The notes: generated from the sequence alone by a model not told the origin. DNA of 64,000 bases from Maridesulfovibrio bastinii DSM 16055 (GCF_000429985.1 NZ_KE387016.1:125049-189048); one strand, 5' to 3'; positions 1 through 9,489 are shown, counted from the stretch's first letter. Numbers and translations: made by a program.

Positions 1-399
1 TTCACAAAAATGGGTAAGGCCATGCGTGCAACTGCCCAGAATAGAAAAATGGCAATGCTGGTTGGAATTAATGTGAACATGGTTATTTCCGCCACTTTTA
101 TCATTGGTTCAAGCCTTGCTGCTATTGGTGGAGTGCTTATCGCCTCCCACATAGGACAGATAAATTTTTATATAGGCTTCATTGCCGGAATCAAGGCTTT
201 TACTGCGGCTGTTCTTGGAGGTATCGGTTCAGTTCCCGGTGCCATGCTCGGCGGTCTCATTCTCGGCTGGACCGAAAGTTTCTGTACCGGTTATGTTTCC
301 AGTGACTATGAAGATGTTTTCGCTTTTGCGCTTCTTGTCCTGATTCTTATTTTCAGACCTTCCGGATTGCTTGGTAAGGCACCGACACAAAAAGTGTAA
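1..399 (+). CDS. livH: LivH-type branched-chain amino acid ABC permease, 3' part
   Basis: C-terminal part of an inner-membrane permease that, with LivM, forms the channel of the high-affinity leucine/isoleucine/valine importer. The reading frame is open from base 1, so the start lies outside the window; the Met codon at 10 is internal. The visible part carries the family motif GKAMRATAQNRKMA (cytoplasmic coupling loop facing the ATPases), the Gly/Ala-rich helix with AAIGGVLIA, and the conserved AVLGGIGSVPGAMLGG stretch near the end. livM, livG and livF follow in the order usual for this operon. Substrate assignment rests on family membership only; related transporters take amides or urea. Confidence 0.93.
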   Translation, partial: FTKMGKAMRATAQNRKMAMLVGINVNMVISATFIIGSSLAAIGGVLIASHIGQINFYIGFIAGIKAFTAAVLGGIGSVPGAMLGGLILGWTESFCTGYVSSDYEDVFAFALLVLILIFRPSGLLGKAPTQKV

Positions 400-457
400 T
401 TTCCCGGAAATCAGTCAGAATAAGATTTTAATCATAATATGTAAGGATCGGATAAAT

Positions 458-1681
458 ATGGCAGCCATAAAAAAATCAGTTATTATTTCTCTATGGTTTA
501 TGTTCCTGACTCTTCCCATAATGGGCGTTTATGTGAATAGTCTGGAAAATACTGTTACCTGGCATCTGGATAGAATAGGATATGTAGGTATCGGAGTTTT
601 TTTCTTTTCATTTGTCTGGCGTTTTTTAATGCAAAAGCGCGAGCAGGGGCAAAAAGAGGAAGAAGAGAACGGTGAAGTCAAACTTAATTTGATAAGTAGA
701 CTGGCAGGAAATCGGGCGTTTTATATTCCGTTTATACTTGCTGTTGCCGTCTTTGCTCTTGCTTTTCCACACATTTTTTCAATGTACCAGACCAATATCA
801 TGATTTCAGCCCTTGTTTATGTTGTTCTGGGGCTGGGGCTTAATATTGTTGTCGGTCTTGCAGGGCTTCTGGACCTTGGATATGTGGCCTTCTATGCGGT
901 GGGTGCTTATGCTTATGCTTTGATGAATATGTATTGGGGTGTAAGTTTCTGGGCAGCACTGCCTATAGGAGCTTTGCTCGGAGCTTTCTGTGGTATCCTT
1001 CTTGGTTTCCCTGTTTTGAGGCTTCGTGGAGACTATCTGGCCATCGTAACACTTGGATTCGGGGAAATTATAAGACTCGTTCTTGAGAACTGGGGTGAAT
1101 TTACTCAGGGCCCCAGCGGAATAGCAAACATTCCCCGTCCTGACTTTTTTGGCCTTGCTTCAGGACTGACCAGTTCCATTCTTTTTATGTACTACCTGAT
1201 GTTGATCATGGTTATAGTGACAATTTTTATTGTCAACAGATTGAAAAATTCAAGAATAGGGCGAGCATGGCAGGCCTTGCGCGAAGACGAAATAGCATGT
1301 CAGGCCATGGGTATTGATAAAGTGAAAACCAAACTTACAGCTTTTGCTCTTGGTGCTACCTGGGCAGGACTTGTAGGTGTTGTTTTTGCTGCCAAGACTT
1401 CGTTTGTAAATCCTGCAAGTTTTACATTTCTCGAATCGGCCATTATTTTGTCAATTGTTGTCCTTGGTGGCATGGGGTCTATTCTGGGTGTGATTCTGGG
1501 AGCTTTAATTCTGATCCTGCTGCCGGAATATCTCAGGGCTTTTTCCGAATACCGTATGCTTGTTTTCGGTGCGACGATGACCCTTGTAATGGTTTTCAGA
1601 CCACAGGGGCTTATTCGTGACGTTCGGCGAAAAATTAATATCAAGGCAGTCCAAAAGGCTTTAGGCGGCTCTAATGAATAA
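458..1681 (+). CDS. livM: LivM-type branched-chain amino acid ABC permease
   Basis: Second permease subunit of the branched-chain amino acid importer, 407 residues. An upstream in-frame start at 371 would overlap livH and add 29 unrelated residues; the ATG at 458 is preceded by AAGGAT and begins a hydrophobic N-terminus. Two N-terminal membrane segments are followed by a charged stretch (KREQGQKEEEENGE) and then the LivM core: GLNIVVGLAGLLDLGYVAFYA near residue 130, RLRGDYLAIVTLGFGEI, the coupling-loop motif GRAWQALREDEIACQAMGI, and VLGGMGSILGVILGA. Its last codons overlap livG by 8 bases, so translation of the two is probably coupled. Confidence 0.93.
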   Translation: MAAIKKSVIISLWFMFLTLPIMGVYVNSLENTVTWHLDRIGYVGIGVFFFSFVWRFLMQKREQGQKEEEENGEVKLNLISRLAGNRAFYIPFILAVAVFALAFPHIFSMYQTNIMISALVYVVLGLGLNIVVGLAGLLDLGYVAFYAVGAYAYALMNMYWGVSFWAALPIGALLGAFCGILLGFPVLRLRGDYLAIVTLGFGEIIRLVLENWGEFTQGPSGIANIPRPDFFGLASGLTSSILFMYYLMLIMVIVTIFIVNRLKNSRIGRAWQALREDEIACQAMGIDKVKTKLTAFALGATWAGLVGVVFAAKTSFVNPASFTFLESAIILSIVVLGGMGSILGVILGALILILLPEYLRAFSEYRMLVFGATMTLVMVFRPQGLIRDVRRKINIKAVQKALGGSNE

Positions 1682-2474
1682 AGAAAGACGCACTGTTTTA
1701 GACGTTAAAAAAGTATGTATGGATTTCGGTGGGCTGCGGGCTCTCGATGATGTGAATCTTAATGTAATGGAGAATGAAATTGTTGCACTTATTGGCCCTA
1801 ACGGAGCTGGCAAGACAACATTCTTCAACTGTATAACAGGAATTTACAATCCTACAGAAGGCGAAGTTCTGGTTGAGCCGAAAGCTGGTAAGATCAAGAA
1901 AGTTAACGGAATGAAACCAAACCATGTTACTGAACTTGGTATGGCCAGAACGTTTCAGAATATCAGACTTTTTCCTTCAATGAGTGTTTTGGAAAACGTT
2001 ATGATCGGCTGCCATTGCAGAACCAAGGCCACTTTTATTGGAGCAATTCTGCGTGGTCCCCGTACTAGAAGGGAAGAGCAGAAGACCATTCTCAAAAGCT
2101 ATGATCTCCTTAAGGAAGTCGGGCTGGAACAGTTTTCGGATGAACTTGCCAGTAATCTTCCGTATGGAGCCCAGCGCAGGCTGGAGATAGCAAGGGCGCT
2201 TGCTACGGATCCTTTCCTCCTTCTGCTTGACGAGCCTGCTGCCGGTATGAATCCATATGAGACTGCGGAACTAAAGGAACTCATCCTTGAAATTAAAGAA
2301 AGACACAATGTTTCAGTATTGCTCATTGAGCATGATATGAAAATGGTAATGAGCCTTTCTGACAGGATTTTTGTTCTTGAATACGGCTGTGAAATTGCTC
2401 ATGGAACCCCGCGTGAAGTAAGTGAAAACCCGGCGGTTATTAAAGCTTATCTCGGGGAGGACGAAGATGCTTGA
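1674..2474 (+). CDS. livG: LivG-type ABC transporter ATP-binding protein
   Basis: Cytoplasmic ATPase of the branched-chain amino acid importer, 266 residues. Walker A is GPNGAGKTT at residues 41-49, followed by the Q-loop region MARTFQNIRLF, the signature-equivalent YGAQRRLEIARAL, Walker B plus D-loop LLLLDEPAAGMNP, and the switch histidine in LLIEHDMKMV. The C-terminal extension with GTPREVSENPAVIKAYLGE is typical of LivG. It starts inside the end of livM and ends 8 bases into livF. With LivF it should form the asymmetric nucleotide-binding pair. Confidence 0.94.
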   Translation: MNKERRTVLDVKKVCMDFGGLRALDDVNLNVMENEIVALIGPNGAGKTTFFNCITGIYNPTEGEVLVEPKAGKIKKVNGMKPNHVTELGMARTFQNIRLFPSMSVLENVMIGCHCRTKATFIGAILRGPRTRREEQKTILKSYDLLKEVGLEQFSDELASNLPYGAQRRLEIARALATDPFLLLLDEPAAGMNPYETAELKELILEIKERHNVSVLLIEHDMKMVMSLSDRIFVLEYGCEIAHGTPREVSENPAVIKAYLGEDEDA

Positions 2475-3174
2475 GCTTAAAGGTATTAATACATACTACG
2501 GAAATATTCAGGCATTGCGTAATGTTGATATTACAATAAATGTCGGTGAAATAATCACCCTTATCGGGGCTAATGGAGCCGGTAAAACAACTACGCTTAT
2601 GTCCGTGAGTGGTGTTGTTCCACCAAGATCAGGAGAGATTCTTTTTGAAGGAAAGAAGCTCAATGGTTGCAGTCCTGAGAAAATAGTAAAAATGGGAATA
2701 TGTCAGGTTCCGGAAGGGCGCCTTATTTTTCCTGAACTAACTATTATGGAAAACCTTGATATGGGGGCTTTTCTGCGGGAGGATCCGGCAGGAATAAAAG
2801 ACGATATTGAGATGGTTTTTTCTCTTTTTCCGATTCTTAAAGAACGCCGCAGGCAGGAGGGCGGAACTCTTTCAGGAGGTGAGCAGCAGATGCTCGCAAT
2901 CTCAAGAGCTTTGATGGCCAGACCACGTTTACTTCTGCTTGATGAGCCTTCTCTTGGTCTTGCTCCACTTATTATTAAGCAGATATTTGAAATAATAAAA
3001 AAAATTAACGAAGAAAACGGTACAACTGTTTTTCTGGTTGAGCAAAATGCAAACTTGGCTTTGAAGACTGCTCATCGAGGGTATGTTATGGAAAATGGGG
3101 AGATTACGCTTTCTGATACAAGCGAAAATCTTCTGAGTAATGAAGATGTAAAAAAAGCTTATCTAGGACTTTAG
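2467..3174 (+). CDS. livF: LivF-type ABC transporter ATP-binding protein
   Basis: Second ATPase of the branched-chain amino acid importer, 235 residues. The ATG at 2467 follows GGGGAGG and begins MLELKGINTYYGNIQAL, the normal LivF N-terminus; a longer reading frame from 2422 only reads livG in another frame. Walker A is GANGAGKTT near residues 34-42, signature LSGGEQQMLAISRAL, Walker B LLLLDEPSLGLAP, switch region FLVEQNANLAL. It is the last gene of the operon: a strong terminator follows 15 bases after the stop. Confidence 0.94.
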   Translation: MLELKGINTYYGNIQALRNVDITINVGEIITLIGANGAGKTTTLMSVSGVVPPRSGEILFEGKKLNGCSPEKIVKMGICQVPEGRLIFPELTIMENLDMGAFLREDPAGIKDDIEMVFSLFPILKERRRQEGGTLSGGEQQMLAISRALMARPRLLLLDEPSLGLAPLIIKQIFEIIKKINEENGTTVFLVEQNANLALKTAHRGYVMENGEITLSDTSENLLSNEDVKKAYLGL

Positions 3175-3188
3175 AGTTGACAAAAATC

Positions 3189-3210
3189 GGCCCCGCATAT
3201 ACGCGGGGCC
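3189..3210 (+). terminator. Intrinsic terminator of the liv operon
   Basis: GGCCCCGC and GCGGGGCC arms (8 bp, all GC) around a 6-base loop. A T-rich stretch follows at 3217-3230. It lies 15 bases after the livF stop. Confidence 0.85.
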
Positions 3211-3239
3211 ATCTGCTTTTAAAAGTTTTTAAACTGCAG

Positions 3240-3267
3240 TTGAACAAAGGGAAGAAAAGTATATAAT
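3240..3267 (+). promoter_or_regulatory. Predicted sigma-70 promoter for the guaBA leader
   Basis: TTGAAC at 3240-3245 and a perfect TATAAT at 3262-3267 are separated by 16 bases. This predicts a start near 3274, giving a leader of about 186 nt before guaB. It sits between the liv terminator and the structured leader, so it is independent of the liv operon. Confidence 0.7.
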
Positions 3268-3273
3268 CAGAAT

Positions 3274-3430
3274 ATGAACTTGTTCGTTTCCCTTTCTCCG
3301 GTTCGTTCCAAATTTCGACCGGTATAAACCGTTTGCCATCTTGGGCATTCCTCTAGTATATCCGGCTGTAACAGGGCGGCGGAGGTTGTGGAGAAATCAT
3401 TATCTTTATGGTTTCTCTGTTCTTTTATTT
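3274..3430 (+). promoter_or_regulatory. Structured guaB leader with attenuator-like terminator
   Basis: The 285 bases between livF and guaB hold no credible ORF but clear RNA structure. A terminator-like hairpin pairs 3391-3400 with 3408-3417 (one G-U pair) and is followed by TGTTCTTTTATTT. The segment TTTCTCC at 3293-3299 is a perfect complement of GGAGAAA at 3390-3396, which overlaps the 5' arm of that hairpin, so the two pairings exclude each other. Between them is a CCGG/CCGG hairpin (about 3299-3325) overlapping an alternative CGGT-ATAA-ACCG hairpin. This is the layout of an attenuator or riboswitch. It does not match a purine riboswitch as I know it. A short independent RNA ending at 3422 is the alternative reading. 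Confidence 0.5.
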
Positions 3431-3459
3431 AAGTTTCTAAATTATTATGCGAGGGCAAA

Positions 3460-4917
3460 ATGGAAAAGGTAGTTTGTCAGGCTCTTACTTTTGACGATGT
3501 ACTACTGCTGCCTGCTTATTCGGAAGTTCTTCCGGATAAAGTTGATGTGTCTACTAAATTGACCGAAGAAATTACTCTTAAAATTCCTTTGTTGAGCGCA
3601 GCTATGGATACCGTAACAGAGTCGGGTATGGCTGTCTCAATGGCCCGTCATGGCGGTGCCGGCGTTATTCACAAAAATATGAGCGTTCGTGATCAGGTCC
3701 GCGAAGTTCAGAGAGTGAAAAAATCTGAAAGCGGAATGGTCACCGATCCTATCGTTGTTCATCCTGAAGATACTGTCGGAAAAGCCCTTAATCTGATGTC
3801 GGAGTTCAAAATTTCCGGTTTTCCGGTTGTAAAGGGTGAACATCTTGTCGGAATTATTACAAACCGCGATGTTCGTTTCGTCACCGATGTCAACACTCCT
3901 GTTTCAGAAGTAATGACCAGCCGCAATCTTGTTACTGTTTCTGAAGGAATTTCCACAGATGAAGCAAAGCGTCATCTGCATCAGAACAGGATTGAAAAAC
4001 TGCTGGTTGTTGATGATGAGAACAGACTCGTAGGACTGATCACAATCAAGGATATTGATAAAGTAAAAAAATATCCTCAGGCTGCAAAAGATTCTTACGG
4101 CAGATTGCGTTGCGGAGCAGCCATCGGCGTAGGGCACGATATGATGGAGCGTTCTACTGCTCTTCTCGGAGCCGGAGCTGATTTTCTTGTTCTTGATTCT
4201 GCTCATGGCCACTCAAAAGGAATCCTCGATTCCATAAAAGAATTGCGCTCATGTTTCCCTGATGCCCAGATTATTGGTGGTAATATTGCCACCTATGATG
4301 GCGCTCAGGCCCTTATTGATGCCGGTGTTAATGCTGTTAAGGTCGGTATCGGACCCGGTTCAATATGCACAACCAGAGTTGTTGCCGGAGTTGGTGTTCC
4401 TCAGGTTACTGCTATTATGGAAGCAACCCGTGCATGCCATGAGCAGGGAATCGGAGTTATTGCCGATGGTGGAATTAAATTCTCCGGAGATGTAGTAAAA
4501 GCTCTGGTTGCCGGTGCTGATACGGTTATGATGGGCTCCATGTTCGCCGGAACTGATGAAAGTCCGGGAGAAACAGTTCTCTATCAGGGTCGCAGCTACA
4601 AACTTTACCGTGGAATGGGATCTATTGATGCCATGAAGCAGGGCAGTTCTGATCGTTATTTCCAGAAAAAGACCAATAAGCTTGTTCCTGAAGGTATTGT
4701 CGGTCGTGTTCCTTACAAGGGACCTGTTTCCGAAAGTATTTATCAGATGATTGGTGGTCTTCGCTCAGGTATGGGTTATGTTGGTTGCGGTACAATCAAG
4801 GAACTTCAGGATAAAGCCCAGTTCTCCCAGATGTCTCCCGCAGGACTCAAAGAAAGCCATGTCCATGACGTAATTATAACTAAGGAAGCTCCTAACTATA
4901 GAGTTGATTCCTACTAA
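3460..4917 (+). CDS. guaB: Inosine-5'-monophosphate dehydrogenase
   Basis: Oxidises IMP to XMP with NAD+, the committed step of GMP synthesis. The 485 residues are the usual length for a bacterial enzyme with its regulatory insert. The N-terminus has [18 protein letters not shown]; two CBS domains lie at about residues 90-205 and normally bind adenine or guanine nucleotides. The catalytic loop [13 protein letters not shown] puts the nucleophilic cysteine at residue 303. [24 protein letters not shown] and the mobile-flap region with [11 protein letters not shown] are present. The start follows GAGGG. guaA begins 15 bases after the stop, so the two are co-transcribed from the leader described above. 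Confidence 0.97.
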   Translation: MEKVVCQALTFDDVLLLPAYSEVLPDKVDVSTKLTEEITLKIPLLSAAMDTVTESGMAVSMARHGGAGVIHKNMSVRDQVREVQRVKKSESGMVTDPIVVHPEDTVGKALNLMSEFKISGFPVVKGEHLVGIITNRDVRFVTDVNTPVSEVMTSRNLVTVSEGISTDEAKRHLHQNRIEKLLVVDDENRLVGLITIKDIDKVKKYPQAAKDSYGRLRCGAAIGVGHDMMERSTALLGAGADFLVLDSAHGHSKGILDSIKELRSCFPDAQIIGGNIATYDGAQALIDAGVNAVKVGIGPGSICTTRVVAGVGVPQVTAIMEATRACHEQGIGVIADGGIKFSGDVVKALVAGADTVMMGSMFAGTDESPGETVLYQGRSYKLYRGMGSIDAMKQGSSDRYFQKKTNKLVPEGIVGRVPYKGPVSESIYQMIGGLRSGMGYVGCGTIKELQDKAQFSQMSPAGLKESHVHDVIITKEAPNYRVDSY

Positions 4918-4932
4918 CGAGGACTATAATCA

Positions 4933-6480
4933 ATGCAGCATAACAATTCAGTAGTAATTCTGGATTTTGGATCACAGTTCACACAGCTTATTGCACGCAG
5001 AATACGTGAGGCTGGTGTATATTCCGAAATTCATCCATGCACTACCGATCCGGAAGTAATTAAAAAAATTAATCCGGGAGCACTGATCCTTTCAGGCGGA
5101 CCTGCTTCAGTTTTGGCTGAAGATTCTCCGTCTCTTGATCCTGCGTTTCTTGATATGGATATACCCATTCTGGGAATCTGCTATGGAATGCAGCTCCTGA
5201 CTCATATCCTCGGCGGTAATGTTATTGCTGCTGAAGACCGTGAATATGGCCGGGCTGAGTTCCGCGCTACCGGAGATTGCCCGCTTTGGCAGGGTATCGA
5301 AGGAATGGAGAATAATACTGTCTGGATGAGTCATGGTGATCGCGTAAAGTCAATACCTGAAGGTTTTATCGCATGTGGTGAAACTGACAGTATCGAGTTT
5401 GCCGCAATGGCTAATGATGAGCGCGGAATATACGCTCTCCAGTTCCATCCTGAAGTTGCCCATACTGAAAATGGAACAATGATGATTTCCAATTTCCTTT
5501 TCAAGATTGCCAAACTTGAGTCGACATGGTCCATGTCCTCTTTTGTTGACAATTGCATTAAGGAAATGCGCGAAAAGATTGGTGACAATAAGGTTGTTCT
5601 CGGCCTTTCCGGTGGAATTGATTCCACTGTTGTTGCTGTTCTGCTCAATAAAGCAATCGGTAAAAATCTGCATTGCATCTTCGTTGATAACGGCCTGCTG
5701 CGCATGAACGAGCGTCAGGAAGTTATCGGTTTTCTTGAAGAAAACTTTGATCTTAATGTTAAATGTGTTGATGCTACCGACCTTTTTATGGATAAACTCA
5801 ATGGCATTGAAGACCCTGAAAAGAAACGTAAGATAATCGGTTATACTTTTATCGATGTTTTCAATGAAGAGGCTAAAAGCCTTGAGGATGTGAAATACCT
5901 CGGTCAGGGAACTCTCTATCCTGATGTTATTGAATCCGTATCTTTTAAAGGTCCCTCAGCCGTTATTAAATCTCATCATAATGTCGGCGGTCTTCCTGAG
6001 GAAATGGATCTTGAACTTGTTGAGCCTCTGCGCGAGCTTTTTAAAGATGAAGTTCGCAAGGTTGCTTATGAACTTGGTCTTCCCGAGCATATCATCTGGA
6101 GACATCCTTTCCCCGGACCGGGCCTCGCGATCAGAATTCTTGGCGAGATTACTGATGAACGCCTCGAAATTCTTCGCAAAGCTGACAAGATTGTCCAAAA
6201 TGAACTTATGGCTTCCGGTTGGTACAGCAAAGTATGGCAGGGATTTGCCGTATTGCTGCCATTAAAGACCGTAGGTGTAATGGGTGATGGAAGAACTTAC
6301 GAACACGTTATTGCTCTTAGAATTGTAGACAGCATTGATGCGATGACAGCAGACTGGTCCAGAATTCCTCCTGAAATTCTGGCTAAGATGTCAAACCGGA
6401 TTATCAATGAGGTCAGAGGAGTGAATAGAGTTGTTCTCGATATCTCTTCAAAGCCACCGAGCACAATCGAATGGGAATAA
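4933..6480 (+). CDS. guaA: GMP synthase (glutamine-hydrolysing)
   Basis: Converts XMP to GMP using ATP and glutamine-derived ammonia; 515 residues, normal for the single-chain bacterial form. The N-terminal class I amidotransferase has the nucleophile in GICYGMQLL (Cys83) and the His/Glu pair in FHPEVAHTE near residue 175. The ATP-pyrophosphatase domain has the P-loop [10 protein letters not shown] near residue 224 and the C-terminal dimerisation domain ends in the conserved [11 protein letters not shown]. The spacing from guaB (15 bases) and the GAGGA ribosome site support an operon. Confidence 0.97.
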   Translation: MQHNNSVVILDFGSQFTQLIARRIREAGVYSEIHPCTTDPEVIKKINPGALILSGGPASVLAEDSPSLDPAFLDMDIPILGICYGMQLLTHILGGNVIAAEDREYGRAEFRATGDCPLWQGIEGMENNTVWMSHGDRVKSIPEGFIACGETDSIEFAAMANDERGIYALQFHPEVAHTENGTMMISNFLFKIAKLESTWSMSSFVDNCIKEMREKIGDNKVVLGLSGGIDSTVVAVLLNKAIGKNLHCIFVDNGLLRMNERQEVIGFLEENFDLNVKCVDATDLFMDKLNGIEDPEKKRKIIGYTFIDVFNEEAKSLEDVKYLGQGTLYPDVIESVSFKGPSAVIKSHHNVGGLPEEMDLELVEPLRELFKDEVRKVAYELGLPEHIIWRHPFPGPGLAIRILGEITDERLEILRKADKIVQNELMASGWYSKVWQGFAVLLPLKTVGVMGDGRTYEHVIALRIVDSIDAMTADWSRIPPEILAKMSNRIINEVRGVNRVVLDISSKPPSTIEWE

Positions 6481-6550
6481 AAATACCTTGTTTTTAGGCA
6501 TGGATAAAGCTTAAGAAATTGTATACAAGGATTCAGTTAATTCATTCAAA

Positions 6551-6585
6551 GCCTATGCGGGATTATTTGGAAATCCCGCATAGGC
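6551..6585 (+). terminator. Terminator-like hairpin after guaA
   Basis: A 14-bp perfect stem pairs 6551-6564 with 6572-6585 around a 7-base loop. The downstream tract (TCTGGTTTCTTC) is only moderately T-rich, so termination may be incomplete. It separates guaA from tatB, which starts at 6636. Confidence 0.65.
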
Positions 6586-6635
6586 TCTGGTTTCTTCACA
6601 GGACCATTGCCGGTCGCAGATAATAAGGATATTTT

Positions 6636-7067
6636 ATGTTCGGTATCGGATCAACTGAGCTTATCATAATTTTGGTGGTTGCCCTGATAGTAATTGGACC
6701 TCAGAAACTTCCTGACCTTATGCGCACTCTGGGTAAGGGACTTTCTGAATTCAGGAATATGTCCAACGATGTAAAACGTACTCTTGATCAGGAAATTGCT
6801 ACTGCTGACGAAGATCGTCGCAAGCAGGAAGTTGCTGCCATGGAGGAAAAAAGACGTAAGGAAGAGCAGGAGCTGGCTGCCAAAAAAAGTGAAACTCTTG
6901 AAGAAGAGACTGCCTCTGAAACATCCACTGAAGCTTCAACAGAAGAAGCTGAAAAGAAGTCCGTTAAAGTGGAGGAACCTGTTGCTGAAAAGGTAGCAGA
7001 GACTGAGAGTAAAGCCGCTGAGGGTTCTGTAGATGATTCTGCAAAGTCAGAAGGGGATAAAGCATGA
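6636..7067 (+). CDS. tatB: Sec-independent translocase subunit TatB (TatA/B family)
   Basis: Membrane component of the twin-arginine translocase, which exports folded proteins such as periplasmic metalloenzymes. It has one N-terminal membrane helix (residues about 7-20), the GPQKLP hinge, then an amphipathic helix, then a long Lys/Glu-rich tail (143 residues in total). Glu8 within GSTELII and the GPQ hinge favour TatB, since TatA usually has a polar Gln there, but the two are hard to separate by sequence alone. The stop overlaps the tatC start (ATGA), supporting a TatBC receptor pair. A separate TatA would have to lie elsewhere. Confidence 0.85.
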   Translation: MFGIGSTELIIILVVALIVIGPQKLPDLMRTLGKGLSEFRNMSNDVKRTLDQEIATADEDRRKQEVAAMEEKRRKEEQELAAKKSETLEEETASETSTEASTEEAEKKSVKVEEPVAEKVAETESKAAEGSVDDSAKSEGDKA

Positions 7068-8212
7068 GTAGTTCCGGTAGAGAAGTTCGTGACGGTGAAG
7101 AACCGGTAGATGAGACAAGCAACGAACTTCCTTCTGAAACCGAATTAAATGAAAACCTTCCTGCCAGCGAGAGCAGCACTGGGCAGCAGCATGAGCCGGA
7201 GGGTGAATCTTCAGACGAAGAAGATGAAGGTGCAATGACATTTCTTGAGCATCTTCAGGAGTTGAGAAAACGCGCAGTTAAAATTCTTTTGGCCTGTCTG
7301 GTCGGTTTTATTGCGTGTTATTCTTTTTCAAAGCCTTTATTCTATCTTTTGATGAGACCTCTTGTTGAGGTCCTGCCACAAAATTCCACTCTTATTTTTA
7401 CCTCACTACCGGAAGCATTTTTTACTTATTTGAAAGTTTCTTTTGTTGCCGGAGTATTTGTTGTCAGTCCTTATATCTTCTCACAAATATGGGGTTTTAT
7501 TGCTCCGGGGCTATATGACCATGAAAAGAAATGGATGATTCCACTTGCTTTTCTTTCCGCATTTTTCTTTGTCGGCGGAGCTTTATTTGGATATTATATT
7601 GTATTCCCTTATGGTTTTGAATTTTTTATGGGTTTTACGGATGAATTTATCCGTCCCATGCCGACACTTAGGGAGTATCTGGCGTTTTCTTTGAAACTTC
7701 TTTTTGCTTTCGGCGTTATTTTCGAACTGCCACTTTTTATTTTCTTTCTTTCCAGATTGGGGATTGTCACCCACAAATGGCTTCGGGCAAAAAGAAAATA
7801 TGCCATCCTTGTCTGCTTTATTGTTTCAGCTATTCTGACACCTCCTGATGTTGTTACCCAGACACTGATGGCAGGACCGCTGATTTTCCTGTATGAGCTT
7901 GGTATATGGGTTGCTTATTTCTTTGGAAAAGAGAAGAGGGTGAAAACTCCCCCGGATGATCCTGACGACCCTGACAATGGATCAGGACCGGGAAGTTCAA
8001 ATGATTCTGAAGAATTAAATGATCTTGAATCATCTGATGATGCAAATAATCTCAAAAAAGAATCAGCTTCTGAAAGTTCAGTTGATGAATCTGAGATTGA
8101 TGATTCGACAGATAATTCTGAAGAGAGTGATGAAAAGAAGAAGAAAAAAAGCAGCGATTCTGATAAAGCAGCGAATGAATCAGGGTATGATGAAGATCTT
8201 ATTGAAATGTAA
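7064..8212 (+). CDS. tatC: Sec-independent translocase subunit TatC with acidic tails
   Basis: Six-span membrane receptor for twin-arginine signal peptides. The TatC core runs from about residue 58 (MTFLEHLQELRKR) to 289, with the conserved FVVSPYIFSQIWGFIAPGLY loop, the PMPTLREYLAFSLKLL segment and SAILTPPDVVTQTLMAGPL. Unusually it carries about 57 residues of Glu/Ser-rich sequence before the core and about 90 residues after it, strongly acidic with a KKKKK patch; E. coli TatC has neither. The ATG overlaps the tatB stop, so the N-terminal extension is translated unless a later start (none with a good ribosome site) is used. Confidence 0.93.
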   Translation: MSSSGREVRDGEEPVDETSNELPSETELNENLPASESSTGQQHEPEGESSDEEDEGAMTFLEHLQELRKRAVKILLACLVGFIACYSFSKPLFYLLMRPLVEVLPQNSTLIFTSLPEAFFTYLKVSFVAGVFVVSPYIFSQIWGFIAPGLYDHEKKWMIPLAFLSAFFFVGGALFGYYIVFPYGFEFFMGFTDEFIRPMPTLREYLAFSLKLLFAFGVIFELPLFIFFLSRLGIVTHKWLRAKRKYAILVCFIVSAILTPPDVVTQTLMAGPLIFLYELGIWVAYFFGKEKRVKTPPDDPDDPDNGSGPGSSNDSEELNDLESSDDANNLKKESASESSVDESEIDDSTDNSEESDEKKKKKSSDSDKAANESGYDEDLIEM

Positions 8213-8248
8213 TTTTAGTTCAGAGTGTTAGGGCGACGGGAGAGTATT

Positions 8249-8833
8249 TTGTCCAGAACAGCTTCTATAAGCAGAACAACAAAAGAAACAGACATTGCAA
8301 TATCACTTTGTCTGGACGGTAACGGCGAAGTTGAAATTTCAACAGGAATAGGTTTTGCCGATCATATGCTGACCCTGATGAGCTTCTGGGCTGGATTTGA
8401 TCTTCAGTTGACCTGTAAAGGTGACCTTGAAATAGATTCTCACCATACGCTTGAAGATATTGCTCTCGTTCTTGGGCAGACATTGCTTGAAGCTATGGGT
8501 GACCGTAAAGGAATAAACCGGATAGGTTTTGCCAAGGTGCCTATGGATGAATCTCTGGTTGAGGTTGTAATAGACCTTTCCGGACGGGCATACCTTGTTT
8601 ATGATGATGAACTTCTGCCATCAATAATTGCCGGTGATGAAAAAGATGTCTGGCGTGAATTTTTTAAATCTCTGGCATTCAAGGCTGGGATGAACCTTCA
8701 TATTAACTATGAATATGGCCGTAATGGTCACCATCTCCTTGAAGCCGCCTTCAAGGCTTTAGGGCTTGCATTGCGTAATGCTCTGTCAGTTGAAAGGCAG
8801 GGGGTAACCAGTACGAAAGGGAGTCTGGACTAA
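8249..8833 (+). CDS. hisB: Imidazoleglycerol-phosphate dehydratase
   Basis: Histidine biosynthesis: dehydrates imidazole-glycerol phosphate to imidazole-acetol phosphate, a Mn-dependent reaction. I take the TTG at 8249 as start because GGGAG lies 6 bases upstream and this gives the family length of 194 residues beginning [16 protein letters not shown]; an upstream GTG at 8225 would add 8 residues without a ribosome site. Metal-binding motifs are FADHML near residue 32, DSHHTLED, and [17 protein letters not shown], all conserved. A single-domain enzyme without the phosphatase half found in E. coli. The stop shares a base with the next gene's ATG. Confidence 0.95.
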   Translation: MSRTASISRTTKETDIAISLCLDGNGEVEISTGIGFADHMLTLMSFWAGFDLQLTCKGDLEIDSHHTLEDIALVLGQTLLEAMGDRKGINRIGFAKVPMDESLVEVVIDLSGRAYLVYDDELLPSIIAGDEKDVWREFFKSLAFKAGMNLHINYEYGRNGHHLLEAAFKALGLALRNALSVERQGVTSTKGSLD

Positions 8834-9489
8834 TGAAGCGTTTATTCTTGTATATACTTGCCGCAGTCGGCACACTTATGATTCTTGGCGGATGCCAGAC
8901 TAAAAGTGATCTTGTAAAGCTGCCTAGGCCTGTTGGAAAACTTGCTGTAGCCGGTTTTACAAATCCTATGTTCAACTATGAACTCCTTGCAGGATATCTT
9001 GCCCATGAAGGGCATCCTGTTGATAAGAAAGTTATAAATGAACTTGATCAAAAGCTGGTGCACACCCTCTCTAAACATGGAGTTACAGGGTTTGCCAGAC
9101 CTGCCATAACAAAGCAGTGCCAGGAAATTGAAGTTTTTGAAAATATGGGCTCTCAGCGCGAGGCTGCTTACAGCTATTGGATTAATGTTGGAAAATGCAT
9201 GTCTGCTGACTATCTGCTGGTTCCGCAGGTCCTTTTCTGGCAGCCGCATCGTGGTATGAAGAAGCCTAATTACAATGTTCAGCCTGCATCGGTTGTAATT
9301 GATCTTTACTTAATAGACGTTAACAATAAGCGCATCGTCCGTAGAATTCATTTTGATGAAACACAGACACCTCTTACGGAAAACATGTTGGATGCCGGCA
9401 AGTTTTTCAAGCGTGGAGGTAAATGGGTTTCGGCAATGGAGCTTGCTGACGAGGCACTTGAGAGCGGACTTATGGAGCTTGGTTTATGA
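8833..9489 (+). CDS. Conserved lipoprotein of unknown function in the his cluster
   Basis: A 218-residue predicted lipoprotein. The N-terminus has a basic start, a hydrophobic core and a lipobox LGGC with the acylated cysteine at 21, so it should be membrane anchored and periplasm-facing. The mature part has no motif I recognise; it contains three more cysteines (in TKQCQEIE and VGKCMSADY among others) and a predicted mixed alpha/beta pattern ([30 protein letters not shown]) reminiscent of outer-membrane-associated lipoproteins such as GNA1162 or LpoB types, which is only a resemblance. It overlaps hisB by one base and hisA by four, so it is translated with histidine enzymes although its role looks unrelated. 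Confidence 0.85.
   Translation: MKRLFLYILAAVGTLMILGGCQTKSDLVKLPRPVGKLAVAGFTNPMFNYELLAGYLAHEGHPVDKKVINELDQKLVHTLSKHGVTGFARPAITKQCQEIEVFENMGSQREAAYSYWINVGKCMSADYLLVPQVLFWQPHRGMKKPNYNVQPASVVIDLYLIDVNNKRIVRRIHFDETQTPLTENMLDAGKFFKRGGKWVSAMELADEALESGLMELGL

Noticed and set aside
2422-2466. Longer livF starting inside livG
   Set aside because: The added residues have no similarity to LivF and the ATG at 2467 has a perfect ribosome site.
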